DNA from: Pseudomonas agronomica
GTDB taxonomy: Bacteria > Pseudomonadota > Gammaproteobacteria > Pseudomonadales > Pseudomonadaceae
NCBI RefSeq assembly: GCF_025917275.1
Contig: NZ_JAOSHO010000003.1
Span: forward strand, 1-50,455
DNA length: 50,455 nt
Reading direction: 5' to 3'
How positions within the stretch are numbered: position 1 is the first letter of the stretch; the number at the start of each line of letters is the position of its first letter. The notes below the pieces were generated by a model. It made no database searches. It was given only the letters and a program-made list of their open reading frames with translations, and was not told where the DNA came from. Below are positions 38,769 to 47,284 of this stretch, piece by piece. A program made the translations under genes and the position numbers.

Positions 38769-40235
38769 CTTCAGTTCGGTGTAGTCGTCGATGAAGGCAC
38801 TGCCAAACTCGCGGCCCACGCCCGAGGATTTGTTGCCTCCGAATGGTACCGCCGGGTCGAGCAAGGTGTGCATGTTCACCCAGACGGTTCCGGCGTTGAT
38901 GGCGGGTACCATGTGCAACGCCTTGCCCAGGTCATTGGTCCAGAGGCTGGCGCTCAAGCCATAAGGCGTGTTGTTCATCAGCTCCAGCAGTTCGTCTTCG
39001 GTGTCGTAAGGGAAAAAAGTCGCAATCGGGCCGAAGGTTTCTTCGCGGAGCAGTGTGTCGTTGACCGTGTTAGCGAGAATCACCGTCGGCTCGACATAGC
39101 AGCCCGGACGGTCGATCAGGTTGCCGCCATGAATGATGGTGTTGTTTTCTGCTCGCGCCTTGGCGAAATACTCACCGAGCTTGAGTTGATGCTGGCGATG
39201 GGTGACCGGGCCGAATTCAGTGCGCTCATCCAGGGGGGAGCCGATGTTGAGCGTGCTCAAGCGTTGCGCCAGTTTTTCCATCACCGGATCGATCTGCGAC
39301 CGATGGACGAAGAACCGCTCGGCGGCGGCACAGATTTGTCCGGAATGAAGGAAGCCGGCCTCGATGATGCCGTTGACCGCCTTGTCCAGATCGACATCGC
39401 GCAGGAAACCCGCCGAGTTTTTCCCGCCAAGCTCCAACGTGGCGCGGGTCAGGCCGGCGCCCATGGCACTTTGGCCGACAGCGATGCCGGTTGGCACCGA
39501 ACCGGTAAACGAAACCTTGTCCGTGCCCGGGTGCTCGACCAGGCCTTTGCCCACCAGGCCGCCCCCGGTCAGCACGTTCAACGCACCCGCAGGCAGGCCG
39601 GCTTCAATGGCCAGTTCGGTGATTCGCAGTAGCGTCAGCGGGGTGAACTCACTGGGCTTGATGATGATGCTGCAGCCGGTCACCAGTGCCGAGGCGAGTT
39701 TCCAGATGGCGATCATGGTCGAGAAATTCCACGGCACGATACCCACGACCACCCCAACCGGCTCACGCAGGGTGAAGGCGGTATAACGCTCACCGGCGAA
39801 TGATGGCAGCGACGGGGTGATGGTCTGGCCGCTGATCTTGCTGGCCCAGCCCGCGTAGTAGCGCAGGAAATGCGCGGCCTGGTCGACTTCGAAGGCTCGG
39901 GAAATCTGGATGATCTTGCCCGATTGGCAGGTTTCGATCTGCGCCAGTTCCTCGCGGTGTTGTTCAAGCAGGTCGGCCAGTTTGAACAGTACATTGCCGC
40001 GTGTCGCCGGTGCGACCTGGCTCCACTGTTTGAAGCCACGGCGCGCTGACGCCACGGCCGCGTCGATATCGGCCGGGTCGGCGTCCGCGACTTCGGCGAT
40101 GACTTGGCCTGTCGCCGGATTGATCACCTGCAGCGTTTGGCGGGCATGACTCTGGACGTAGCCGCCGTCGATAAATAACGCATGTTGTCGACTGAGGAAG
40201 GCTTCGACCTGAGGCAGCAATGGAATATCGCTCAT
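38748..40235 (-). CDS. Aldehyde dehydrogenase, phenylacetaldehyde dehydrogenase-like
   Basis: A 495-residue NAD-dependent aldehyde dehydrogenase. Catalytic Glu268 (LELGGKNS) and Cys302 (SGQICAAAERF) are present, as are the PWNF motif (168-171) and the cofactor loop FTGSVPTG. The pattern is that of FeaB/PadA-type phenylacetaldehyde dehydrogenases. Next to a 4-hydroxyphenylacetate hydroxylase it probably converts 4-hydroxyphenylacetaldehyde to 4-hydroxyphenylacetate. The ATG at 40235 has AGGA upstream; the much longer open frame to 41747 is antisense to the hydroxylase gene and is not coding. Its 3' end overlaps the LysR gene by 21 bp. Confidence 0.88.
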   Translation of the reverse strand: MSDIPLLPQVEAFLSRQHALFIDGGYVQSHARQTLQVINPATGQVIAEVADADPADIDAAVASARRGFKQWSQVAPATRGNVLFKLADLLEQHREELAQIETCQSGKIIQISRAFEVDQAAHFLRYYAGWASKISGQTITPSLPSFAGERYTAFTLREPVGVVVGIVPWNFSTMIAIWKLASALVTGCSIIIKPSEFTPLTLLRITELAIEAGLPAGALNVLTGGGLVGKGLVEHPGTDKVSFTGSVPTGIAVGQSAMGAGLTRATLELGGKNSAGFLRDVDLDKAVNGIIEAGFLHSGQICAAAERFFVHRSQIDPVMEKLAQRLSTLNIGSPLDERTEFGPVTHRQHQLKLGEYFAKARAENNTIIHGGNLIDRPGCYVEPTVILANTVNDTLLREETFGPIATFFPYDTEDELLELMNNTPYGLSASLWTNDLGKALHMVPAINAGTVWVNMHTLLDPAVPFGGNKSSGVGREFGSAFIDDYTELKSVMVRY

Positions 40236-40472
40236 GGGGTTTTCCTGCGCGTGAACAAAGAAAACCGTGAAGTTAATCCACTGGGCAATCCCAGGCTTGA
40301 CTGTGCCTGCCGGTCGCCATGACCGTGGCTGCCACGCCTGTGAAAAGTACAATCTTGACTCTGGAACGTGCATTTCATGCCCGGAAGGCCCGCTCCATAC
40401 TGGTCCTGCATCCGGCGCCCGGCCTCGTTTTTCAAGGCCCGCCGGACATCCAATAATAAAGCAGGGCCATCC
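40236..40472. promoter_or_regulatory. Divergent promoter region ALDH/hydroxylase
   Basis: These 237 bp separate two divergent genes of one pathway and must hold both promoters. A TTGACT at about 40355 could serve as a -35 for one of them, but no well-spaced -10 is evident. I see no clear sigma-54 site. The candidate regulators are the LuxR protein at 46042 or the MarR-like tail of the reductase. Confidence 0.5.
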
Positions 40473-41642
40473 ATGAAAAAGCCAAACCCGCTCCTTGAAG
40501 ACCTCAAGTCCATCCTGCCGGTTATTGCGGCCAACGCTTTCCAGGCCGAGCGAGACCGCCAGGTACCCGCCGAGAATATTGCCTTGCTCAAGGGCATCGG
40601 CCTGCACCGTGTGTTCCAGCCCAAAGCGTTCGGCGGCATGGAATTGTCGCTGCCACAGTTCGCCGACTGCATCGCCTTGCTCGCCGGGGCCTGTGCCAGC
40701 ACGGCCTGGGCCATGAGCCTGTTGTGCACCCACAGCCATCAATTGGCACTGTTCTCTGCCAAACTGCAGCAGGAAGTCTGGGGCCTGGATCCGAATGCCA
40801 CGGCGAGCAGCAGCATCGCGCCCTTTGGTCGTACCGAGGAAGTCGAGGACGGTGTGCTGTTCAGCGGCGAGATGGGCTGGAGCAGCGGGTGCGACCACGC
40901 CGAATGGGCGATTGTCGGTTTCCGTCGGCCGAATGCCGAGGGCACCCAGGATTATTGCTTCGCGGTACTGCCGCGCAGTGATTATCAGATCCGCGACGAC
41001 TGGTTTGCCGCCGGCATGAAAGGCAGCGGCACCAAGACCTTGATCATCGACAAGGCCTGGGTGCCGGAGCACCGTATCCAAAAGGCCAAGGACATGATGG
41101 AGGGCAAGTCCGCAGGCTTCGGCCTGTACCCCGACAGCAAGGTGTTCTATTCGCCGTACCGTCCTTATTTTGCCAGCGGCTTCTCCACCGTGAGCCTGGG
41201 CGTCGCCGAGCGGATGCTCGAAGTGTTCCGCGAAAAAACCAGGACCCGGGTGCGTGCCTACACCGGCGCGGCGGTCGGTGCGGCAACGCCGGCCTTGATG
41301 CGCTTGGCCGAGTCGACGCACCAGGTCGCCGCGGCGCGCGCCTTTCTGGAAAAGACCTGGGCGGAGCATGCCGAGCACAGTGAACAGCAACGCTACCCAA
41401 GCCGCGAAACCCTGGCGTTCTGGCGCACCAACCAAGCGTACGCCACCAAGATGTGCATCCAGGCGGTGGATCGCCTGTTCGAAGCCGCGGGTGGCAATGC
41501 CTGGTTCGAACACAACGAAATGCAGCGCCTGTTTCGCGATTCGCACATGACCGGCGCCCATGCCTACACCGACTACGACGTCTGTGCGCAGATCCTCGGC
41601 CGTGAGCTGATGGGCCTGGAGCCCGATCCGAGCCTGGCCTGA
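40473..41642 (+). CDS. 4-hydroxyphenylacetate 3-hydroxylase, oxygenase component (C2)
   Basis: A 389-residue flavin-dependent monooxygenase with the acyl-CoA dehydrogenase fold. From memory it closely resembles the C2 component of Acinetobacter p-hydroxyphenylacetate hydroxylase. Shared stretches include LKGIGLHRVFQPKAFGG, ATASSSIAPFG, GWSSGCDHAEWAIVGF, MMEGKSAGFGLYPDSK and AHAYTDYDVCAQILGREL. It uses reduced FMN or FAD from the reductase encoded next to it to hydroxylate 4-hydroxyphenylacetate to 3,4-dihydroxyphenylacetate. The start at 40473 (MKKPNPLLEDLKS) is slightly shorter than the Acinetobacter protein. IacA and DszC are more distant alternatives. Confidence 0.88.
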   Translation: MKKPNPLLEDLKSILPVIAANAFQAERDRQVPAENIALLKGIGLHRVFQPKAFGGMELSLPQFADCIALLAGACASTAWAMSLLCTHSHQLALFSAKLQQEVWGLDPNATASSSIAPFGRTEEVEDGVLFSGEMGWSSGCDHAEWAIVGFRRPNAEGTQDYCFAVLPRSDYQIRDDWFAAGMKGSGTKTLIIDKAWVPEHRIQKAKDMMEGKSAGFGLYPDSKVFYSPYRPYFASGFSTVSLGVAERMLEVFREKTRTRVRAYTGAAVGAATPALMRLAESTHQVAAARAFLEKTWAEHAEHSEQQRYPSRETLAFWRTNQAYATKMCIQAVDRLFEAAGGNAWFEHNEMQRLFRDSHMTGAHAYTDYDVCAQILGRELMGLEPDPSLA

Positions 41643-41666
41643 AGCGGTTCCTGATAACAACAATGA

Positions 41667-41687
41667 GGACGGCGCTTCACGCCGTCC
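41667..41687 (+). other. Stable hairpin between hydroxylase subunits
   Basis: GGACGGCG-CTTCA-CGCCGTCC is a perfect 8-bp stem with a 5-base loop, ending 11 bases before the reductase ATG. No T-tract follows, so it is unlikely to terminate. It may set relative expression of the two subunits by RNA processing or by masking the ribosome site. Confidence 0.75.
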
Positions 41688-41698
41688 GGGAGTCTTGC

Positions 41699-42655
41699 AT
41701 GTCTGATAACAGCGCTTGCGTCGCGATTGAATCGACCTTCGACCCACGGGCCTTTCGCCGCGCCCTGGGTAACTTTGCCACGGGGGTGACCGTGGTCACC
41801 GCCGCCACGGCCTCCGGCCAGAAAGTGGGCGTCACCGCCAACAGCTTCAACTCGGTGTCTCTCGACCCGCCGCTGGTGCTGTGGAGCCTCGACAAACGCT
41901 CCAACAGCCATGCGGTGTTCGAACAGGCGAGCCACTTCGCGGTCAACGTCCTGGCGGCGGACCAGATCGACCTGTCGAACAATTTCGCCCGGCCCAAGGA
42001 CGATCGCTTCGCGGAGATCGAGTACCAGCCTGGGGAAGGCGGGGCGCCGGTATTCGCTGATTGTGCGGCGCGGTTTCACTGCGAGAAATACCAGCAGGTT
42101 GACGGCGGCGATCACTGGATCATGATCGGCAAGGTGGTAGCTTTCGATGACTTCGGTCGCGCGCCGCTGCTCTACCATCAGGGCGCCTATTCCATGGTGC
42201 TGCCGCACACGCGCATGACCAGGCGTGACGACAGCCAACCGCCCAGCAGCCATTTCCAGGGGCGCTTGAGCCACAATCTGTACTACTTGATGACCCAGGC
42301 CGTGCGCGCCTACCAATCCAGCTACCAGCCCCGCCAACTGTCCACCGGCCTGCGCACCAATGAGGCGCGGATGTTGATGGTGTTGGAGAACGACGCCAGG
42401 CTCAGCCCCAGCGACTTGTTGCGGGAAGTGGCCATGCCGGTGCGGGAAATCGAGGAGGCCGTGGCCAACCTCAAGCGCAGAGGATGGGTGAGCGACGATG
42501 CCGATGGCGTACGGTTGACCGCTGCCGGCATCGAGCAGACCGAGGCCCTCTGGGCGATCGCGGGCGAACAGCAGGAGATGGTGTTCGCCGAGTTCAATGA
42601 AGAACAGATCGAGACGTTCAAGACGGTCCTGAAGCAGTTGATCCGCCACTGCTGA
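41699..42655 (+). CDS. 4-hydroxyphenylacetate hydroxylase reductase (C1) with MarR-like tail
   Basis: A 318-residue two-domain protein. Residues ~15-175 form an FMN-binding flavin reductase domain (RRALGNFATGVTVVTA, GVTANSFNSVSLDPPLVLW, GDHWIMIGKV). Residues ~200-315 are a MarR-like helical domain (TNEARMLMVLENDARLSP, LREVAMPVREIEEAVANL). This matches the C1 reductase of Acinetobacter HPAH, whose tail senses the phenolic substrate and stimulates NADH oxidation. It supplies reduced flavin to the oxygenase encoded 56 bp upstream. A strong terminator follows. Confidence 0.88.
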   Translation: MSDNSACVAIESTFDPRAFRRALGNFATGVTVVTAATASGQKVGVTANSFNSVSLDPPLVLWSLDKRSNSHAVFEQASHFAVNVLAADQIDLSNNFARPKDDRFAEIEYQPGEGGAPVFADCAARFHCEKYQQVDGGDHWIMIGKVVAFDDFGRAPLLYHQGAYSMVLPHTRMTRRDDSQPPSSHFQGRLSHNLYYLMTQAVRAYQSSYQPRQLSTGLRTNEARMLMVLENDARLSPSDLLREVAMPVREIEEAVANLKRRGWVSDDADGVRLTAAGIEQTEALWAIAGEQQEMVFAEFNEEQIETFKTVLKQLIRHC

Positions 42656-42660
42656 TCGTA

Positions 42661-42697
42661 AAAAAACCGAGGCCGTTCAAGGCCTCGGTTTTTTTTG
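42661..42697. terminator. Bidirectional terminator
   Basis: The stem CCGAGGCC/GGCCTCGG (42667-42674 and 42681-42688) with a GTTCAA loop is flanked by A6 on the left and T8 on the right. It can terminate both the reductase transcript (+) and the amidohydrolase transcript (-), whose stop is at 42706. Confidence 0.92.
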
Positions 42698-42705
42698 CGT
42701 CACCT

Positions 42706-43812
42706 TCAGTGCGCTTCGGCCAACCTGTCGATCCAGCGTCGTTGGAACGCCGCCAGGGCCTCGTTCGGTTGTTGCAGTTGCACGAAGTCCAACATCGGGT
42801 CCATGACTTCAGTCCGCACGCCCGCCAGTTCCTCGACGGTGGCCAGCCCGCAAAACGGCACATACGCTTCGGAATACCCGCCTTCATGCACCAGCACGAG
42901 ACGGCCATGGCACAGCCGTTCGGCTGCCTTGCGTACGCAGCGAGTCATTTGCCGGAACGAGTCACTGTGCAAGAGCATCCGTGCCAAGGGGTCGACGGCA
43001 TTGGCATCGTAACCACAGGCGACAATGATCAACTCCGGCTCGAAACGTTCCAAGGCCGGGATCACGATGCGCTCCATCGCGTAGAGGTAAGCGTCATGAC
43101 CGCTGCCGGGCGGCAACGGAATATTGATATTTGCCCCCAACCCCGCATCGCGGCCGCGATCCGTTTCGCCGCTGTAACCGGGTGGGAAACAGCCGTCTTG
43201 ATGAAGAGAAAGGGTCAGCACGTCATCCCGCGCTTCGAAAATTGATTGCGTGCCGTTGCCATGGTGCACGTCCCAGTCGATCACCGCGACTTTGCCCAGG
43301 CCACTGCGCGCTTTTGCGGCTTCGATGGCGATGGCGATATTGGCCAGGAAGCAGAAGCCCATGGCGCTGTCGGCGAGGCAGTGGTGGCCCGGCGGGCGTG
43401 ACAGGGAATAGGCATTGTCAACCTCGCCGGACAGCACGGCTTCTACCGCGGCCATGGCCAGGCCGGCGGAGAGCTTGGCGATTTCATAGCTGCCGGGGCC
43501 GATGGGCGCGTTCGGTCCCAATTCGCCGCCGCCGGCATCGCTCATCGCCTTGAAGCGTTGCAAGTACTCAGGCGTATGCACCCGCAGCAGGTCCTCATGC
43601 GTGGCCGAAGGGGCGCTGCGCACCTGTAGATGGCGCGTCAGGCCGGAGACGTCCAGCAAACTCTTCAACCGCCGTTTGGTTTCCGGCGATTCGGCGTGGC
43701 CGGCGGCGGCAGGTGGCTGCACCCAACCACCTGCAGGCAAGGTCAGGGCATGCAGCCCGGCGCTGTGCCAGAGGCTGAGTTCGTCGAAGAAAAATGCACA
43801 TTGTCGGCTCAT
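42706..43812 (-). CDS. Histone deacetylase family amidohydrolase
   Basis: A 368-residue zinc amidohydrolase of the HDAC/acetylpolyamine amidohydrolase superfamily. The active-site motifs are RPPGHHC (His-His pair), DWDVHHGNGT (zinc Asp and His), GYDANAVDPLARM (second zinc Asp) and HEGGY (transition-state Tyr). Bacterial members remove acyl groups from polyamines or other small amines and amides. In this setting, deacylation of an N-acyl aromatic amine before oxidation is a reasonable inference. The start is the ATG at 43810-43812 (MSRQCAFFFDE), with GGAAAG upstream. It is the last gene of a three-gene operon with the MFS and outer-membrane protein genes. Confidence 0.88.
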   Translation of the reverse strand: MSRQCAFFFDELSLWHSAGLHALTLPAGGWVQPPAAAGHAESPETKRRLKSLLDVSGLTRHLQVRSAPSATHEDLLRVHTPEYLQRFKAMSDAGGGELGPNAPIGPGSYEIAKLSAGLAMAAVEAVLSGEVDNAYSLSRPPGHHCLADSAMGFCFLANIAIAIEAAKARSGLGKVAVIDWDVHHGNGTQSIFEARDDVLTLSLHQDGCFPPGYSGETDRGRDAGLGANINIPLPPGSGHDAYLYAMERIVIPALERFEPELIIVACGYDANAVDPLARMLLHSDSFRQMTRCVRKAAERLCHGRLVLVHEGGYSEAYVPFCGLATVEELAGVRTEVMDPMLDFVQLQQPNEALAAFQRRWIDRLAEAH

Positions 43813-43847
43813 CGTCTTTCCATTTTTTCTAGGGTAAATAAGGCCAT

Positions 43848-45011
43848 TCATGCGGTTGGGCGGCTGCTTAGCATCAACGCCAGGGACAGCAGGGTGATGC
43901 ACGCACCGCCGACCAGCAGCGATTGGAAGCCGCCACTGGCTTCGATCAGCCGGCCAGCGACGGTCGGGCCGATGGCCAGGCCACCGCCGATCACCAGGTT
44001 GGAGGCGTTCATCAGTTTTGCGGAGTGGTCGAGGTCGGCCAGGCAGGCCAGGATCAGCGGCAGGATGAAGGTCCAGGTGAACTTGAACAGCAACGCCGCC
44101 ACCGCAAAGCGCAGCAGGTCGGGTTGTTCGCGCAGCAGCAGCACCGAGCCCGCCATCAGTCCGTAACCCAGCAGCAACAACAGCAAGCGTGGCAAGCGAT
44201 CACCGATCAGCGAGGCGCAGCCGGCACCGACAATGCCCATCACCGTGGCGAGCGCCAGGACCTCACCGCTGGATTGCGCGGAGATGCCGGCCTGGGTGCC
44301 GATGGAACCGATAAAGGTCCAGACACCGCTCAGGCTGATGTAGAAGCTCAGGATGCCAAGGATGCCCAGTGCGGCCTTCCATTTCGACGCGAGGGCGACG
44401 TGTTCGGTCGCTGTTTCAGGCGGTGGGCTGCCCTGGGGAAAGTAACGCGCCAGCGGCAGGAACGCGCTCATCAATGCGGCGAGGATCAAGTAGCAGGCTG
44501 ACAGGCCATAGTCTTCGAACAGGCGTGGCAGGATGCTCAAGCCAATCGCCCCGACCACCAGTTGCCCCATGACCCATAAGCCATAGACGCGGCCCGGGTT
44601 GGACGTCGAAGCTGCGCTGGACAGGCAGATGATCATCAATGAGCCGCCGGCCAGGGCGCTGCAGAAACGCAAGGCCAGCAGCGCGGAGTAGTCGTGGGCA
44701 AGCATCGACAGCAGGTTGGCTGCAATAAACACGATCCCCGCCACCAATGCGGCGCGGCGCCAGTCGACACGTTTGAGCCACCAGAGCGCGGGCAGGGTGG
44801 CCAGGCTCATGGCGCCGAGTTCGGTCGAGAACAGATCGCCGATCTGTGACGGGCTCAACTGCCATTGCAGCGCCAGTTGCGCCGCCACGGCCGGTGCGGT
44901 CATGAGGATGGTCGGTGTGATGGCGGCGAACAGCACAATGGCTGCCAGCAATGCCCATTGCGATGAAGCCAGCGAGCGATGATTGCCTAGCGGTTTGGTC
45001 CGGGTGTTCAT
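43848..45011 (-). CDS. MFS transporter
   Basis: A 387-residue major facilitator with about twelve membrane helices (WALLAAIVLFAAITPTILM, LLALRFCSALAGGSLMIICL). The substrate is unknown; the position between an aromatic-type outer-membrane protein and an amidohydrolase suggests the same compound crosses both membranes. The ATG at 45011 has GGAG nine bases upstream; an earlier in-frame ATG at 45044 falls inside the preceding gene's end. The spacings are 35 bp to the HDAC gene and 22 bp from the outer-membrane gene. Confidence 0.83.
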   Translation of the reverse strand: MNTRTKPLGNHRSLASSQWALLAAIVLFAAITPTILMTAPAVAAQLALQWQLSPSQIGDLFSTELGAMSLATLPALWWLKRVDWRRAALVAGIVFIAANLLSMLAHDYSALLALRFCSALAGGSLMIICLSSAASTSNPGRVYGLWVMGQLVVGAIGLSILPRLFEDYGLSACYLILAALMSAFLPLARYFPQGSPPPETATEHVALASKWKAALGILGILSFYISLSGVWTFIGSIGTQAGISAQSSGEVLALATVMGIVGAGCASLIGDRLPRLLLLLLGYGLMAGSVLLLREQPDLLRFAVAALLFKFTWTFILPLILACLADLDHSAKLMNASNLVIGGGLAIGPTVAGRLIEASGGFQSLLVGGACITLLSLALMLSSRPTA

Positions 45012-45033
45012 GGTCAAACTCCGATGAGTGGAT

Positions 45034-45915
45034 TCAGAACACATGGACCAGGCGCAGCAGTGCGTCGGTGCCGTGGTAGCCGTTGTCGGTGGCGACGTTC
45101 TGCGAAAGGCTGAACATCACCTGGTTCTGTTTATCGAGCCAATGACCGACTTCGAAACCCGCTTGGGTGTAGCGCTTGTGGGTGTCGTCGATGCGCTGGT
45201 CATTGATCCGCAGTTCGCCGCCATCGGCATGGATCAGCCGCAGTGCGCCATAGGTGGCGGGTGTGAAGTCGTAGGAGGCGAAGGCTTGCAGGCGATACAA
45301 CGGGTCTTGTTTCAGCTCGCCGCCAAAGTAGTCGTCGTTCTTGCCGTAGAGTTGGGCTTCGAGGTTGGCTTCCAATACCCATTTTTCGCCGATGCCCTGG
45401 GTGTAGTTGTAAACGAAGGTCGCCCCCCAACGATTGGCCCCGGGCGATACATCGGGATTCTGGCTGTGGTACTCGCCCACTGGCAGGGTAATCAGGGTCA
45501 GCAAGCCGCTGTAAGTGCGAGAGGCAGGGTCGTTGATCAGGAACACGGTGCCGCCGACCTGAGGATCGCCAAACCCGCTTTCGCCCGTGTGTTGGCTGGC
45601 ACCCGGCAGTCGGGCGTTGATGTCGGCGAAAGGGATGATGAACTGTGGCGTGCAGAGGGTGCCGCAGATGTCAGTGAAAAACACCTGGCGATACGCGACG
45701 GCGTTGACCTTGAGGTCGGCCTTGCCAGTGCTGTCAGCCGGGCCGTGAAAATCGTTGGCGCGGCTTGCCGGCAAATAGACCACGCCCAGGGTGGTGCCGG
45801 GAGGCGCGCCAAGGAAGTCCCGGGCATTGAGGTCCGCGGCGCTGGCATGCAGGCTCGACAGGCCACTGATGAGAGCCAGTGCTGCGTTGCGGGTGTGGGT
45901 TCTGGTCATGAACAT
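45034..45915 (-). CDS. Outer-membrane protein, phenol MetA-pathway type
   Basis: A 293-residue beta-barrel protein of the Phenol_MetA_deg (PF13557) type. It has a signal peptide of about 26 residues (ending LHASA) and the marker segments GTTLGVVYLPASRAND, GVGDPQ-like GFGDPQVGGT and a terminal aromatic (LRLVHVF). Relatives accompany aromatic-degradation operons and are thought to be uptake porins. The ATG at 45915 (MFMTRTHTRN) has an AGAAGAG ribosome site; the second Met at 45909 is an alternative. It is the first gene of the operon with MFS and HDAC; 126 bp separate it from the LuxR gene. Confidence 0.8.
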   Translation of the reverse strand: MFMTRTHTRNAALALISGLSSLHASAADLNARDFLGAPPGTTLGVVYLPASRANDFHGPADSTGKADLKVNAVAYRQVFFTDICGTLCTPQFIIPFADINARLPGASQHTGESGFGDPQVGGTVFLINDPASRTYSGLLTLITLPVGEYHSQNPDVSPGANRWGATFVYNYTQGIGEKWVLEANLEAQLYGKNDDYFGGELKQDPLYRLQAFASYDFTPATYGALRLIHADGGELRINDQRIDDTHKRYTQAGFEVGHWLDKQNQVMFSLSQNVATDNGYHGTDALLRLVHVF

Positions 45916-46041
45916 TGCGTCTCTTCTTTGAGTTGTTGTGCGGCGAACGGATCGCCCGTTATCGGCAGAGGAAAAAAGGCAAAGGCATCCCTTGGCAGCC
46001 AAAAAGGCCGCCAAAAAATCAGAGCGAGTCAGCGGTACGGA

Positions 46042-47019
46042 TCAGTCAGGTGGGGCGTGCAGCAGATGGGCGATTCGGGCTTTGTCCTTGACCCCGAGTT
46101 TGCTGTAGATGGCGCGGATGTGATGACGCACGGTGTTGGGGGACATGCCCAGGTCCCGGGCGACTTCCTTGTAAGTCTTGCCTTCGCCGAAACCCTGGGC
46201 CACGGCGTTTTCCCTTGGGCTCAGTTGCATCAGCACCGTCCGGCTACGGGCGGCCAGCAGGTAAAGGTCGCCAACTGTCGAGGCTTCGACCTGCAAGTGC
46301 TTGCCTTCATACCCTTCGGCATCCATCGCCACCGGCAGGCAAGGGCCGGTCCAGTCGGGCCATTCGCTCAACAGCAAATCTATGAAGCCATGTTCGGCGC
46401 AGTGCAGGGTGCCGTGCTGGTCGCACACGGCGAGGGCGAGATTGCGTGGGTGGGTCAGGGCCTCGCGCATGGCCACCAAGGTGCGAATCTGATTGGCCGA
46501 AACTGCGGCTACCAGATGACGCATGAGGTGGGTCAACAACAGGCAGTCGTGTTCGGTAAAGCGCGCGGCATCAGGCACGCGGTACAACGTGAGGTGATCG
46601 CTGAGATGGGTTTGAGGGTCGACATACACCACGCACAGCAACTCGCCAATGGCGTAGGACTCGCCAAGCCAGTTGAGGCCGGAGCCGCTCGTGGGGCTGC
46701 GCATGTCGACGATGACGGCTTGACCCGGGGCGTCGTGGACCCTGTCGATGGTCACATCGACATGGCGGATCGACTGCCAGTCGGACAGGTAGCTGCGGGG
46801 CAGTCGATAGAGGTATGAACTGTGCTCTTCGGGCAAGCCGTCTATCAACGCTGCACGGCCCCACCACGCGCTGTCGAAGGGCAGCAACTGGCTGATGCAG
46901 CTCAGTGCCGCCTCGTGGAAGTGTTCGATGTCCTTGTCCTGCGCCAGGCGCTGAAGCTCCAGTGTCGTTGCGCTGAACGCCTCGAGGAGGCTGGCTTGAC
47001 CATGATCATGACGGCTCAT
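46042..47019 (-). CDS. LuxR-type transcriptional regulator
   Basis: A 325-residue regulator. It has an N-terminal sensory region with GAF-like features (about 20-185) and a C-terminal GerE helix-turn-helix at about 262-320 (LSPRENAVAQGFGEGKTYKE, VARDLGMSPNTVRHHIRAIY). No autoinducer-type domain is evident. It lies immediately upstream of, and on the same strand as, the outer-membrane/MFS/HDAC operon, which it likely controls. The ligand is unknown. Confidence 0.88.
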   Translation of the reverse strand: MSRHDHGQASLLEAFSATTLELQRLAQDKDIEHFHEAALSCISQLLPFDSAWWGRAALIDGLPEEHSSYLYRLPRSYLSDWQSIRHVDVTIDRVHDAPGQAVIVDMRSPTSGSGLNWLGESYAIGELLCVVYVDPQTHLSDHLTLYRVPDAARFTEHDCLLLTHLMRHLVAAVSANQIRTLVAMREALTHPRNLALAVCDQHGTLHCAEHGFIDLLLSEWPDWTGPCLPVAMDAEGYEGKHLQVEASTVGDLYLLAARSRTVLMQLSPRENAVAQGFGEGKTYKEVARDLGMSPNTVRHHIRAIYSKLGVKDKARIAHLLHAPPD

Positions 47020-47284
47020 TCGTAAGTACCTCTGTGCGACATTCTTATTGTTTTCGTCACGAAGTCATTAAGGCCGGAACGTCGTATGGACGTGGGGCAG
47101 GGCCTGGGACGAGTATCGGCGCGTTCAGGGAGGATCACCATCCTACAGATGCATGATGGCGCCTGGCGTCGGGTTTTATGCGCATGGCAGCCAGGCGCAA
47201 GCGGTGCAGCAGGCTCGTACAAGCAATCCCTCGCGGTATGCGATCAGATCCAGCGTTTCGACTCGATGCGCTGAGGACAGACCG

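Noticed and set aside
40236..41747. Upstream extension of the aldehyde dehydrogenase frame to 999 codons
   Set aside because: It runs antisense through the hydroxylase oxygenase gene. The ALDH family start and a good ribosome site are at 40235.
45980..46012. Possible sigma-54 site on the minus strand before the outer-membrane protein gene
   Set aside because: The GG and GC elements are 12 bases apart instead of the required 10.
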